Source: Penelope pileata
Lineage: Eukaryota > Chordata > Aves > Galliformes > Cracidae
Assembly: GCA_013396635.1 (NCBI GenBank)
Contig: WBMW01003203.1
Coordinates: 148,783-212,782, forward strand
Length of the DNA stretch: 64,000 nucleotides
Direction: 5' to 3'
Part shown: piece by piece, positions 28,013-40,745 of the stretch
Layout: every line of letters begins with the position of its first letter
Position numbering within the stretch: position 1 is the first letter of the stretch
Notes under the pieces: generated by a model
The model's database searches: none
The model's input: the letters and a program-made list of their open reading frames with translations, nothing else
What the model was told of the DNA's origin: nothing
Position numbers and translations under genes: made by a program

Positions 28013-30798
28013 GCTACAAATCTGAGCCGCTTCCTAACGTTCTTTAGCAGAAACAAAAGTTATGTGCATCAATTCATAGTAAAAGATTCTGCCTATCTGC
28101 AAATTGATCAACAAGGATGGTAATTGCACAACAGCTTGAAAGATTATTAAATTATTGAATATTATGATGCTTTTCAGCTCATTGAGACCTACATGTTAAT
28201 CCGTCAAGGCAACAGTGTCCTATGAACACAAAAAAAAAAAAAAAAATTACCGCCCCATAAAGCATAGCAGTTTCTTTTGTGAACTGGCCTACTGTTAACC
28301 CAATAGTTCTGTTGTTAGTAATGCTTTGGGAGCACCCTCCTGTGCTGGCACACAATCTGTTTGATTCAATCAATAGCCCTCCATACAGTTCTTGTTTGTC
28401 ACCCTCAATACCAGAGGAAACTGTGATTTTGTGCTTCATTTGAAAAATGGATTATGGCTGACTGCACGCTGATATTTTGGATGAAGCTCCCATTTCACAT
28501 CTAGGCAAAAAATGCAGTTCTTGGAAATCTTGGTTAATAAAGTTCTAGGTGAGATGTAAATGCTAAACATACGAAAGCATACCATGACAAAAAATGAAAT
28601 AATACAGTCTCTGAAAATAGAAGGCAACAAGAATTGGTGAACAATGTTCACGTTACTTTTTTTTAATTTAAGCATATTACACCTAGCTGCATATTCATGC
28701 CGTTGCTAAATGAAAAGAAGTTTGGTGGTGGGAGGGTTTTATAGCTATGCACACTTGAAGATTATCATGTTTAAAAGGAAAACATGAGTTATAGGACTGT
28801 CTATGAATTGCTGATCTATTTCAGCAGTTCCACATTCCAGATTTATCTTGCAAAGGACACAATATTTGTTCATAAAGATATAACTTGAAATCAATCCCCT
28901 CAATAAATAAATAAAAACAAGACAAAATAGAAAAGGCACCCATGGTAACCCATGCTGGCCTTCATTTATCATAGAAATGAGACTTCATGAGCACTTCTTT
29001 ATAGTTATTGCTGATATACCACTGCACAGATGTATGAGCCAAGAAAGCATTTAGCTGTGTACAGCTGTGCTAGCATTTTTATAGCCTGCCTTTATGCTGG
29101 ACCTCTGTAGTACGAGTAGTGCCACGTTAATGACTTCTGGATGGGAAAACGTTCATGTCCTAGTGAAAAGCCAGCAGATACAGCACCTCTCTCTGTGCTT
29201 GAAAAGAAAAACATCCCTATTCACAGTCTTTATTTAGGGAAGAATACATCAAACCATCTTTCACTGGTGCTTTCAACATGAGTTCTGATAATAGCTGAAA
29301 TCCAAGGACTTTTTTTTCTCCTACACTTAGGCAAATACACAAGCTTATAGTATTCTTATCCTTGCAGTGAATAAGCTATGTTGTGAACGAGTAATCGCTA
29401 AAGATCAGGTGTTAAAGGATATACAGTCTAACGTACTAGCAAGACGAGGCAGCAGCGGAAAAGAAGGAAGGACAATGAAGATGGTGATTAAGTTATTAAC
29501 TGTTTGAACTTAAATCCATAAAGCATTTGGCTTGAAATCGTCTGTAGCTGAAATGAAAAGTTTCCATTCAAAAAACTCTCACTATTTCATTCCATAGCAC
29601 TCAGATAAATCTGACCTCCCTCTCTTTGAAGTGTTCCAGCTCTAGATACGTCCAGGCTGTCTCTGCCTAAACAAACAGGCACTGGTTGTGCTGTACATTA
29701 CAAATCACGCAGAGTTTACAGACATTTACAATAGTGCATATACTGTCCTGGCACGAGCTAGAGTGTAGAGTAATTGCATCCTGTTTCTTAGCATGATTTT
29801 TTTCCGCCAAATATGATTGCTTGGGGACACTTGTTACTCTGTTAGCGAGCAAGTCTTTCTAATCAAGGAATCCCAAAGGAGAGTGTACAAACATTTTTGC
29901 AATATTTCTTTCTTCCAGGATGTAGAGAACTTATTTTATACACATAGACTTCCCTGGGCAAGCAGAAGGAATGGCATTTTTACCTACTTGTTTGTAGGGA
30001 AAAGAAAGAAAAGGAGGATTAGCGTAACTGCATCAGCAAAATAAGGACCATGACAGACTAAGCAATAATGTGAAATGAGTGGAGAGGTGCAAGGTACAAT
30101 GTGTTATAGCTGTGGGTGCTTTTTGTCCATAGCTGAATTGGTTTCGGTGATAACAAATAGAGGGAAGCAGAGAAAAGAAAGAAAGGTTAGAAAGCACAAG
30201 TATAAATTTTACTTCTCAGCCCAGAAGATTTTGGTACCATTCAGGTTTCCACCAACACAACCAGGATTAAATGAAGATGTTACACCCGAACATGACTCTT
30301 CTTTCCTGTTGGACTTAGCAACAATTGAAAACACGGGCTCCTCTTCAACTAACATAACTAGGAAGATAAAAATTAGAACAGAAAGGAGATAACTGAACTT
30401 CAGAGGTGCAAAGTACTAACAATGCTCGGTTCTCTTCCGTTAGATCAGTCAGTACACATCCAAAGAAGTAACAAGCACTCTGTCAACATGATGTTATTGT
30501 GTCTTAGTTAGTTAGTATATTCTCTCACAAAAATAAGAGCTGTAAATTCAGCACGGATGCTGTTGAAATGTCAATTAGTTCTAATTACATAACACTTGGA
30601 TGATTAAATTTTTATCCATCCCACCATTCTCTGAATAGACCATCCATAGCTTTTCTAAGTATCGTTCTGCTTCTTAAAGCAAAATAGAATATACTTTACA
30701 AAGAAGCTGCCTGGTAAATATTACAGACAAAAAACAAAAAAATTTATGAAAAAATTGTTACATTTATTCACAGTATTCACTGTTGAATACCCTTCGAC

Positions 30799-30816
30799 TA
30801 CTCTATAGATAGAGTA
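30799..30816. repeat. 18-bp near-palindrome
   Basis: tactctat and atagagta flank ag, giving two perfect 8-bp arms. No function is assigned. Confidence 0.5.
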
Positions 30817-31510
30817 ACTGTGGGGTTCAGTGAAAATGTCCTATAATCTAGTTATTTCTTTTCTTGTCTAAGACAAAGATTTAATGTTTTCAGGCTTTAA
30901 GTCACTATTTAAATGGCTGAATTTTTTAACCTTTTCGTATAATACAGTGAAAGAAACATGAAATTCCTGTTGAGTTATACTGAATGAAAATGCAAAGTGA
31001 AAAGTCACTGAAAGAAAAATCTGTTTTCCTCTCTTTTTACTGAAGCTGATATGCCATAGAAGCTTCAACATAAAATTTAAAAAAAAAAATAGAAAAGGAA
31101 AGAAAAAGAAATGCAATATTTTTCAAACGTAGCAGAATGCAAACCATATAGACATGAAAGCCAAAATGAGAAAGGTTTTTTCTGGATTTGCATATCTGTC
31201 ATGTTTAAGTTTCCTAGAACTCCCTAACTAAAATAGTGTCCAGTCGTGTTATGTGAAAAGACATGACAGCTTTTAAAAACTGAACTGTCACCATGTCTCT
31301 GTTCAGCTTCTCCCTGCGTGACTGAATCATCATATTCTAACCTCACTGTTTGGGGAAAAAAAAAATCTGTTTGTAGCAGCTGCTACATTTCATTTCAATA
31401 TTTAGCCAAGTAGTTTTTTCAGGACATGATAGACATTTTAAGGAATTGTTTTACATTAAAATGGATGCTGTGTTTTATGAATCAATCCAAACACAGTTTT
31501 GATAAATTAC

Positions 31511-31529
31511 AAAAAAAAAAAAAAAAAAA
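31511..31529 (+). repeat. Poly-A tract (19 A)
   Basis: Homopolymer A run followed by A-rich sequence. No LINE or SINE body was recognised immediately before it. Confidence 0.95.
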
Positions 31530-33569
31530 CTGAAAACCAAAAAACACAAGAAAACCCATACATATTAGGAAAAAGATAATTTCAAATGGATATAATGAAA
31601 AATTGAAAAACCAACAACTTCTATTTCATGCATAAATTAAGGCTTCTGATATTTATGGGGGAAAAAAAAAGTAAAACGTCTCTATCCTGAGTAAAATATG
31701 ACCTTCAGTGAACAAGGGATAGCATTCACCTCTTCTCAAAAACATTGTTAACTTCAAGAATAATGCCATGTAAGGGCCAAAGGTTTAGCAGATGCAAAAA
31801 AAAAGTGACTGAACAATGGAAAGCATTGAATCAAAATAGGGAAGCAAAAGGTCATTCTTCCAATACCCTGGTCCTTGACAGAGCTCTGAGCCATGTGAAC
31901 TGTTTCCACTGTTTGACACATCACCATGCCATCCTAGCTGTCCTTTGATTTTTTTTTTTCACGAAAATTGGTATGACAGTGGGACGTGACAAAGTTGTAG
32001 CTCCTACTCTGCCTCACTATGTAATCAGCAAACATGGAAAATGCAGTGCAGGTGTTTCTTCCACTTTCAGTTGCAATGTGGGAAACCCTTCTGTACATTC
32101 ATTATACAGCAAACATAAAATTATGGATGGATACATCTCTCCAAATAGATTCAAGGAGACAGCAGATTCATTGCTCACCTAGCACCAGGAAGAACAGCAA
32201 GTTACTATATTGTTTCTTTTCTGACTTCTCAGAAAGATAAAAATGTCCGTTTCCATAACTACAGCAACTCAAGGGGAAAAAAGACAATACATTCTCAGTT
32301 TCCTGTATTTATGATGCAACAAAAATAGATATAAGTGTCTCAAAAGAGGCTTAACAGTGGGATAGGATGGAGGTGTGAAGATTTGTGACTAGCCAGAGAA
32401 AATTTGAGTAGATCCAAAAAATACACAAAATCCCAAGTAGAACTGAGGCCACGCTTTCTACATACATCACCACTTTACAGTACACGCCGCACATCATGTG
32501 AAAGGGTAGACCACAACTACCCCAAACAGCCTTTCCATGCTTTTGGCACCAGGTGTTTTCCACTGAAAACATAGGAGGGGAAACCCCACGGAGTGAAAAC
32601 TGCCTTCCTTAAGCATCACCAAAAGTTCATTAGAAGAGAATAAAAGCAAAAGAGAGGCTGGAAAGCAAAAGTGAATCAGAAACATGAAGGAGGCAATGAA
32701 ATACCTTTCAACAAATTTCAAGGGTCTGGATAATTGTTTATATGTATATGAACTATATGACCTAGTAGTCTTAGGTGTTGATTAAAAATAAAACTTTGAA
32801 ACTAAGTGTCTAGTAACCATTGCTTTAGGCAAAGTAATACATAACAGTTTTCTTGTGCATGTGAAATATAATGTAAGGGGAAAAATACATTTTTTTTAAA
32901 AAAATTTGCAGCCCTCTTCAGAGTAAACATGAGTTGTCTCATCAGCTGCTATTATGTGGAAGAATGTGCTCCAAGTGCACAGATGTGTACCATGGCAGCA
33001 AATTAGGCCTAAAACTTGTTTTTTCTTCTTTTCATAAAAAAGCCTAAAAGGATCAAGACTGAATTACGCACTGATTTTAATAACGAAAAATATTGGATGA
33101 CATTTTTCACTTGACAGAGGAATTTCCTCCCAGCTGTTTATTTTTGCCTGTGATTTTTAAAAAGCATTAACCCACTGATAACTCCTATGTCTTCAGGCTG
33201 GATTAAAGTGTGAGAAAGCATAACGTTTCAGTTTAATGTACAATACTGCCATCCCAATGAGAGCTTCTGCCTCATTTTCCCAAAGGAAGGGGCTCTGGAA
33301 GATGAAGCAGATGGCATAAGACCCCATGTGCTTTTCAGAAGCAGACCAGGGATAGAGGGACACAACTCCTATCAAAAACACAAAGGCTGTCCATCCTTGC
33401 CAGCAAGATGACCAGTCCAAAAGGATGATTCCTCATTAGAGGCCCCCATCATACATGAGGAACAATGTGTATTAGTGTTTTCCTCTTTGTTCACCTCTTT
33501 CTCATCTGCCAATTGTAGCTGATCCCTCGGTCACCTTAAAAGTAACAAAAATACAAAGACTCTAAATCT

Positions 33570-33584
33570 GGGGGGGGGGGGGGN
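33570..33584 (+). repeat. Poly-G run ending in an ambiguous base
   Basis: Fourteen consecutive G followed by a single N at 33584. This is probably a homopolymer that sequencing could not resolve. The tract could form a G-quadruplex. Confidence 0.9.
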
Positions 33585-33884
33585 GACTACCTGAATTCTT
33601 TTATCTCTGGGGCTTTTATTCATATCAAAGCAGACAGCAAATATTAGGGACAGCGAAGCTCGCAGATGCCAGCCCACATTATGTGAAATCTGCATGAGAG
33701 GTTTATCTATGAACAACGTTTGAAAAGGGGATCAAACCGATCAAGAGCCAGATGTGAAGCAGAGCATAATGGCAAAGCAATAGTGAGGGGGGATTAAACA
33801 GTAGGAGACAAAGTGAGAGAAGATGGTCAACGCAAATACATGCCAATCTAAAGCACCCCAGCTTGCTTTTAACTGGAAACACAA

Positions 33885-33907
33885 TATTTGCTTATAATAA
33901 GCAAATA
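33885..33907. repeat. 23-bp perfect palindrome
   Basis: tatttgcttat and ataagcaaata flank a single A, giving 11-bp arms with a one-base centre. It contains two opposed TTTGCTTA-like blocks, compatible with a dimeric transcription factor site, but no factor is assigned. Confidence 0.6.
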
Positions 33908-34870
33908 AGCTTTTAAGTATTGTTCTAAAAATATTCATAAGTACTGTGATCAGCTGTTTTTACACTGTTAAAAATTTAAAATGAAGAAAATATCTTTGAT
34001 AAAGATATTTACATATCTATCAGCCCAAGTCACTTGCTTGAGATAACCAGTGTTTCTACCCAGCAGCTTGTTGCAAGTTTTGGTCTGCATGTCTGGCCAT
34101 TTGCTGTATGCAAGCACTGTACTCTCCTTCAGCCATGCACCCAGATCTTGCTGCTGTGAACATTTTGTTCATTGCAGATCAAAGACACGACATTTCATAC
34201 ATGCCATTGAAAATACTACTTTTGGTTGAATTCTAGGCAAAAGGAACGTTTCTTTTCTTTGATCTTAATTTCTGACCATCCCATGGCAATATCTCCTAAA
34301 GGGCTTAATCTGTTTTCTTAGAACTTCCTAAATTCTAATAATGTGAGCTGCTCCTGTGCTGTTACCATGATAAACAGATTTGCATTCAGGAGACAGCTTT
34401 TTATTCAGGAAAAGCAGGAAACTGCTCTCTGTTCTCCTGTTTTGCCTGAGTTTGGGCATAACTAGTGAATGCATTTTCTATGAATTCAAACCCACAGTTT
34501 GAGGTATAACTATAATCTCTCATTTGACTATTAAAAATATTTGAATTGCAGCTTAATCCAAGTAAAGCACCTCAACTCGAGCGTTTAACAAGTATAAAAA
34601 CAAGTATTCCTTCTAGTTGGTCCACCCTCCTTAGTTGTTCTGATTACGAACTCCCAAAAATAATCAGCAATTCACTGGATTATTACATTACTAATTTAGG
34701 TATTCCTAATTCAGTAAGGTTTGTGACTTTTACCATCCTTTATAAACTCCAAGAACCGAGCTACTGATGTTAAAGGGAGGATCTCTCACACACTTCTTTT
34801 TTAAATCCCTCATTATAAAACATCATATTGTTTTATCTTTTCCATGGTATTAGATTTTCTGGTTAGTAAT

Positions 34871-34916
34871 CAAAGATTAACAGTTAATCTTTGTTTCCAT
34901 AAACAGTTATGGAAAC
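34871..34916. repeat. Two fused perfect hairpins sharing an AACAGTTA core
   Basis: The first inverted repeat is caaagattaa / ttaatctttg with loop cag (34871-34893). The second is gtttccataa / ttatggaaac with loop acag (34893-34916). Both stems are 10 bp without mismatch, the two share base 34893, and both centres contain AACAGTTA. This could be DNA cruciform structure, paired homeodomain or MYB-like sites (AACNG core), or chance. Confidence 0.6.
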
Positions 34917-36562
34917 ATATCCTGTTCTATAACGCATTTTGCAGCTATTTATTTTATATTTGCTTATTACTTAGGAGTCATTTTCTTGGCATAAACTACA
35001 GCAGTATTCTTGGTTAGGATATCATTACAACATGAAGCAGAAAAAGAAATTTTTCACACTCCTGGCACTGCAGTCCCCATTAGTCAGGCTTCATTGTTCT
35101 TACTGCAAAAAGCACCTTTGCTCTGCTTCATTAAGATACATTTTAACCCACTAAATCTATCCACCCCCCAAAAAAAACTTCGTGAACAGTAGCGTGAAGG
35201 TCCAAAAATGTGATCCACAACTACTTTGAAAAGGATAAGCAAGACCTTAGCTAAAGGCTGTTGAACCTCCTTTAAATAGTTTTTCCCCTACTGAATCAGA
35301 TATGAATCATTTCTTGAGAGGATGCAACGTCCAACGTTGTGCCATTCATGATCTCGTGGCTCCTACAGATCCAGCATCAAGCTGCAGCCTTGTCTTCCAT
35401 GTCCCTGGGGGGCTTCTTCCCCACCCCTGTTCTCCCCAGCTGCCAAAGGCAATCACAGCCTCAAGCAAAGTGCCAGTGTGTGCAGATGACAGAAAACTGT
35501 CTCACAGTAACTCTCTCTTCAGTGCTTCAGGTAGCCCAGACTGTCCTAGCAGCTCCCTCCTACAGAGTCAAAAATATGATTGCGAACCATATCTTCATGT
35601 AGTCAATTGGCACACTCACTGATGCTGTCTTGCTGAGAGAAAGGCTTAATAATAGGTTTTACCATTTTCAAGAGCATTTATTTTCCACCTTTTTCTGCAA
35701 ATCATGTCAGAAATTTGCCGTAAACAGGGAACAAATACTGTGTTGTGTTGAAATACATTCTTCATCGTCCACAGTGTAAGACATGCACACACACAAGAAT
35801 AATAAGCATATATAGGTATAGACATTGGTATGTAAATTTTAGTACCTTTTTAACTAGAAAAATAAGTTTAGTAAAATAATTTATGCATTGCTATCTTAAT
35901 TTAGCAAGTATTGTTGCCACAAGATTTGGCAGACATGAAATAATTTAAATTGGATCTTGGCTGGACTGAAATTATTTAAGCTCACAAAGCCCGAGTTTGT
36001 CCCCAGTTTCTGCAACTCTCTCTGAGCAGTGTGAAATCAATGGAGCACTTTCTAGTCACAGACTTCCCCATTCTTCGGTCATTAATGAAAAAATCTATAA
36101 ATTCATCTACATTATGATAAGAAAAAGAAACAATACAACCTATTGTAAATTTATGAAATGCTGAACAAGAAAGAACTGCAAAGGTCAATATACAGCATTT
36201 TACAAATAAGCATACAAATCTTTAAAAATCTGCTGTAACAAAAATAGAGGCTAAAGCCTGAGTGTGAAACACACTGGCAAAGCTGCTGCTGAGCTGTAAC
36301 ATTAATCCTGTTTTCATAACTGGGTGCTTTTTAAATAAAGAATCAGTTTGGCAGTACAATTCATATACACCACTTTAACCCAGCATATTTTACAACGTCT
36401 TACTTCACTGCAGAAGTTCACAAACTAAAATCTCTGATACCTTCACAACGTAAGTAGAATCTTTCCCCTTGTTGACAGACAAGTGTCAGTCCAAATTAAA
36501 AAATAAGAGAAAATAGACAAGAAAATAAACAGCTGCAAAAAACTCGTGCTAGTGACCAATAC

Positions 36563-36747
36563 CTGTCCTTTCCCTTCTTCAGATGGGCAATGAAAACCTG
36601 CACAAATGTGGAAATCATTCCTGCTTCCACGATAGATCTAGCACCCGGGAAGAGCTGCATTGCTTCATGGAAAGTTTCATCATCATCGGGTATCATATAA
36701 GTGTTGTATAATAGCCACTTAATGTTAAGCTCCACTTTCATTTTCAC
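36563..36747 (-). CDS. Candidate internal exon of an unrecognised gene
   Basis: This is an open frame of 185 bp on the minus strand, bounded by a weak acceptor (aagtaattcag) and a moderate donor (gacag|gtattg). It reads VKMKVELNIKWLLYNTYM, IPDDDETFHEAMQLFPGAR, SIVEAGMISTFVQVFIAH and LKKGKDR. The segment ARSIVEAGMISTFVQV loosely recalls an armadillo-type helix pair, which is speculative. Phase 0 at the start fits the phase 0 end of 42157-42314. Phase 2 at the end finds no convincing partner further down in the window. A better + strand acceptor (tacttgtctttcag, ending 36767) lies just beyond it. No gene is recognised. Confidence 0.22.
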
Positions 36748-37894
36748 CTGAATTACTTGTCTTTCAGGCCAAGGACATCTCGGCTGTGATGTAGACTTAT
36801 GGGTTCAGAAGTTGGAGGCCCAAACAGTTCAAAATAAGGCAAGTGAGAAACTAGAGAGGTCCGGGGGAACGGAGACAGGTGCAGGTCACACTAGAAACGT
36901 TTCTGTTGGTCCTCTAAGAGTGCCTTCAGGTGACACCAAGTACTTTTGGATAAAAACCTAGGAGCCAAGCCAGCTTGCCAAAGAACTTGAGAATTATATT
37001 ATGCCTTGGATGTGAAGCTTTACGCAAATAAAAATGATTGCAAAGAAAGCAGATACTCAAGAGCAGATTGGGCCCTTCTTCGGGTGTCAGTCAGCAGGAG
37101 GAAGATACAGAAAGGCAGCAACTACCACATGCCAACACCAGCAGCCCTCAGCAGCACTTGAATAAGGCCAGCACATCGCTGCCACCAAAATGTAAATCTG
37201 AAGTAGAGTTTGACAGCACACACAGCTCTGACACCAACTTGTAAAGCAGACTTGGAATAAATATTCATATAAAATGGTTTGTACACAAATTTTCCTTAAT
37301 TATTGCATTCTTCCAAAACATGGTTCCTTCACCAGATAGGCCACCTACCCAACCTCTCTGATTCTATCTGCCAATGACGAGACAAATGCTGTAGTCTTCT
37401 CTACATCCCTACTGAATAGCTTTCTCTGTTACCTCTGAGGCTGCTGACTTTTCTTCCGACACTCTCAATGATATCTCCTCAGAGATACCTATTTAGTATA
37501 TCCTGTTTTCAGCTGTGGAACGGAAAGAGGCACTACTTTATGTAAAATCCACAGGATATTTCTATATTTAATTACTGTTTTCTAAACCTTCTGTGAGTGC
37601 ATTTATGCAAATAACACTCCTTATACAACCTTTTGGCTTAGACTCAGCAAAAATACACAGGCATATGTTTAACTACTGAACTCATTAAACTGAGCTATCA
37701 TCTAGAGGCGGGCAGGCTCTCACTGGGTGGAATATACTCCATTTGAAGTAAGCACTTTGAAAGATCAGTGTTAATAGTTATTATAATTTTCTGGTACTAT
37801 TGCTTGCTTTATTAGAAATGGATGGAACCTTGAATATTATTTCAGGAAAAAAGGACAGTTTGTCCTTACATAGACGTTTCTTCCTTTAAATCTA

Positions 37895-38437
37895 CATAAG
37901 TTGCTCCAGAAGCAACGTCTCCTATTTCTTTTCATGGAAACTACAACAGACACAAAAAGCACAAAAAACACTGTTTGACAGAGCACAATTCCAGCTACAA
38001 AACACTCTTTTTTCAACACAGTCACCACCATTAGCTATGCATTTTCACCAGCCATAAACAGGAGCCTGCATGACACACTCATAGAGATCTGCACCAGGGA
38101 AAGTGACCACTGTCACTGTTGCTACTGCTGAAACGCACCAGCACCCCTCACTGTGCTCACAGCCACCACTTGGTCTCCAGAACTGTTCAGCAAGAGTTGA
38201 TGAATGTCAGTGGGTGCCACTGTTTCCACATGGAGGAATTCAGAGCTCCATCCACACTCCCACGTCAGACGCCATTGGGTCAGAGTGCCCCTCTGCTGCC
38301 ATCTGTCACACGGCAACAACATGGAACGGGAGATGGGTGGGAAGGTTCAGCCTCTGCTGCCATCCCACCAACATCTGCCTCTGACATCGTGGGCCAACAT
38401 CCTAAAACAGGAGGCATTACTTCCAGAGCAGCCCTCA
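37895..38437 (-). mobile_element. Non-autonomous mariner (Galluhop-like) element, 543 bp
   Basis: This is an internally deleted Tc1/mariner DNA transposon. Imperfect terminal inverted repeats are visible: the right end, read inward on the minus strand, contains gctctggaagtaatgcctcc, and the left end is a diverged version (gctccagaagcaacgtctcc). TA dinucleotides flank both ends (37893-37894 and 38438-38439), as expected for mariner target duplications. Read on the minus strand, the right part encodes a piece that looks like the N-terminal helix-turn-helix region of a mariner transposase (APTDIHQ...GDQ..VSTVR). The left part encodes a C-terminal-like piece (KCIA.GGD.VEK). The central catalytic DDD region between them is missing and the frames are broken, so it cannot make transposase. 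It is closely related to the copy at 61082-61627. The Galluhop name is from memory of the chicken family. Mariner identity is very likely. Confidence 0.88.
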
Positions 38438-39847
38438 TATTTCCTTTTCCAAAATAGCAATATCCTATCTCTAAGACTGGTGACATTAGTTTGGCTTAGT
38501 ACCTGCAGTATTACTGATAATTTGATTTTCAGAGTGTGAATATATATATAAAGTAAAATTGTTCCTACATGTCATAGGTCTATTTTTAAATATCTAAATT
38601 AAAATAGATAAATATACAAAGTAACTTGTGAAATAATTTCTTGAAAGATGCAGTTCAAATGTCAAATAGACCAAAATTTAGACTTTTGATGGACTTAAAG
38701 TAAGGTTCTATTTTGCAATCTGAAAATAGATCCTGATCGATTAAACCTTAAAATTTTAGGTTAGGCTTAGCTGGCATGTAATGTATCCCTTCAAGTCCCA
38801 TTTCTCCTGTTTTCTTCCTCTTTTCTCTAGAAAACACTCATTTCCTATTTCTACATTTTCCTGCATGCCTTGGCAAATTTCATTCATCTACCCTTGCCAC
38901 AGTTATGCCTTAGGAAAATCAGCACATTCTGTACATTTCTAACACTCAGTATTTGACTTGAGTAATGCAACAGAATGGTCAGGCTTTAGCTAGTTTGTGA
39001 AGGAGAAAGGCATCTTCCTCTGAGGTGTCCCTAAGGATTATCACAATTAAAAGTAACAACACACTCTACAGGACAATCCTCTTCCGCTCTTTCCTCTCTC
39101 AACAGATCAGAGAAACAAAAGTTATACGCAAGGCCTGAGTTTATTCTATTACAGAAGAGAGCTTACATCAAGAGAGTGGATGCCTTCATTTATTTCGTTC
39201 TTAGGGCTGTACTATTTATCTAGATTATATGATGTATTTATATGACCAAGACAACATTGAAGCAAATACAGTACTTTTGAATGCAACCACAGAAACCTTA
39301 CCTGCTTCTTTTCCCCTCAAGTTCTTACGGAAAAAAAATTAAGGATTAGCTTAATTAGAGCTCTGTCATATTCTCATAGAAAGATAATATTTCATTCTCA
39401 TTCAATGTTATTTCAAAGGCAAGGAAAATGAGAATTTGGAGAACTGGAATTTATTAAAATGTAGAGCTTCTAAAGTTAGCAACAAAATCCAAAAATAAAC
39501 CAGAACTCCACAGGTGCTTCAAAACACTAAAGAGAAGGACTTAAAGCATGCAAGTTAGGGATGCTCTCATTATCTTTGCAAATTAGCTGTCAATCTTCAC
39601 TACAAGCTACAAGAAGTAATTTGCTTGGCACAATCTGTTGAATTAAACTCCGTCTGCAACTTAAAAAGAAATGAAAATACAGAAGTCATGATTCCCAGCA
39701 TGCATAAATTGATACGTACTTAATATGTGCTCACACATATTACATTTTGGGAAGAGGATATTTGGAATTGATGGAATAGTCTGCTATTAAGATTCAAAAA
39801 TAAATGTCAGGCTGAATTTTCTTCAGCAAAGCTGGGTTTATGTTTTG

Positions 39848-39914
39848 GCTCTGCTTTGAACAGGGGCACGGACTAGATGACCTCCGAGGGTACCTTGCAA
39901 CTATTCTGTGATTT
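39848..39914 (+). mobile_element. Short CR1 3'-end fragment
   Basis: The + strand contains ctttgaacaggggcacggac, tagatgacctccgagggtac and a terminal ctattctgtgattt, which matches the CR1 3' end in sense orientation. It is diverged and non-coding. Confidence 0.82.
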
Positions 39915-40696
39915 AAATAATGTCCTTCTTATTTCTCACTCAAATCAGCCTGAGGACTTCTGAAGATTTTCTTCTAAGATCAGTTTCTGCATTCATTCGG
40001 GCTACCTATAAAATGCAGCGGGTTAAAAAAAGGTGAAACAAATTTCAACAGGCCATTAAAGATAATTCAAAGGTTTTAAACTGAAATGAACTACGGAATA
40101 TTTCATAAAATTACCAAGAATATTTCAGCAAACCATTCCAGAAACTTCAAAATACAACAAAAATTTGATTTGAGAAAGAATACAGCCATACTGAGACCAC
40201 TTTAAGGGACAGTAATTCACATCCAATGTAACACAAGTTACGAAAAGCCCTCACAGGCTTGGACAACAACAAGAAGTATGCTTTCCTTCTGACATTTACA
40301 TGATGCACCTTAATTGACAAAAAATCATAAATAACCACCTTACATGTAGATCCTTCTATTTTAGGCTCATAAAATATCTAGACGCTATGTTCAGAATCTT
40401 CAAGCTGAAGCTTATTGATGTGATTATGAAATAACACTGAATTAACAATCATATCAAGCTAATCAAAAACAAAACCAGATATAATTTACTCACTTTTATG
40501 CAATTTGGTGAAAAAAACAAAAGCTTGAGAAATAGGTTTTCTGACAAGTACAACTGAAATGTGTGGAGCATTTACTCTACCTGAGGCTTTTTTTTGTTAT
40601 TGCTAGTTCTTTTCAAAATGATATGAGAAACGCTAAAACGTATTTCACTACATGTGAGAAAATTCTCCTCAGAAACAGCGCTCATAGGACCATCAC

Positions 40697-40745
40697 TGAG
40701 GTTGTAAGGACTTCCAGAGTCCTGTAGTCCAATTTTTTGCTCAAA
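40697..40745 (-). mobile_element. Probable CR1 remnant
   Basis: The + strand reads gaggttgtaaggacttccag and then gtagtccaattttttgctca. This resembles the complement of the CR1 3' end (gaggttggaaggacct...agtccaa...ctgctca) with several changes. It is short and could be coincidental, but the order of the blocks fits CR1. Confidence 0.55.

Larger units (their letters stand above)
24433..36562. other. Unique AT-rich non-coding DNA
   Basis: Contains one old CR1 piece (27.9 kb), the palindromes at 30.8, 33.9 and 34.9 kb, a poly-G run, and several weak minus-strand splice-bounded frames. No gene is recognised. Confidence 0.5.

Noticed and set aside
35302..35622. 106-codon + strand frame in a GC-richer stretch
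   Set aside because: Two + strand frames are open together, which reflects low stop density from base composition. No motif is seen.
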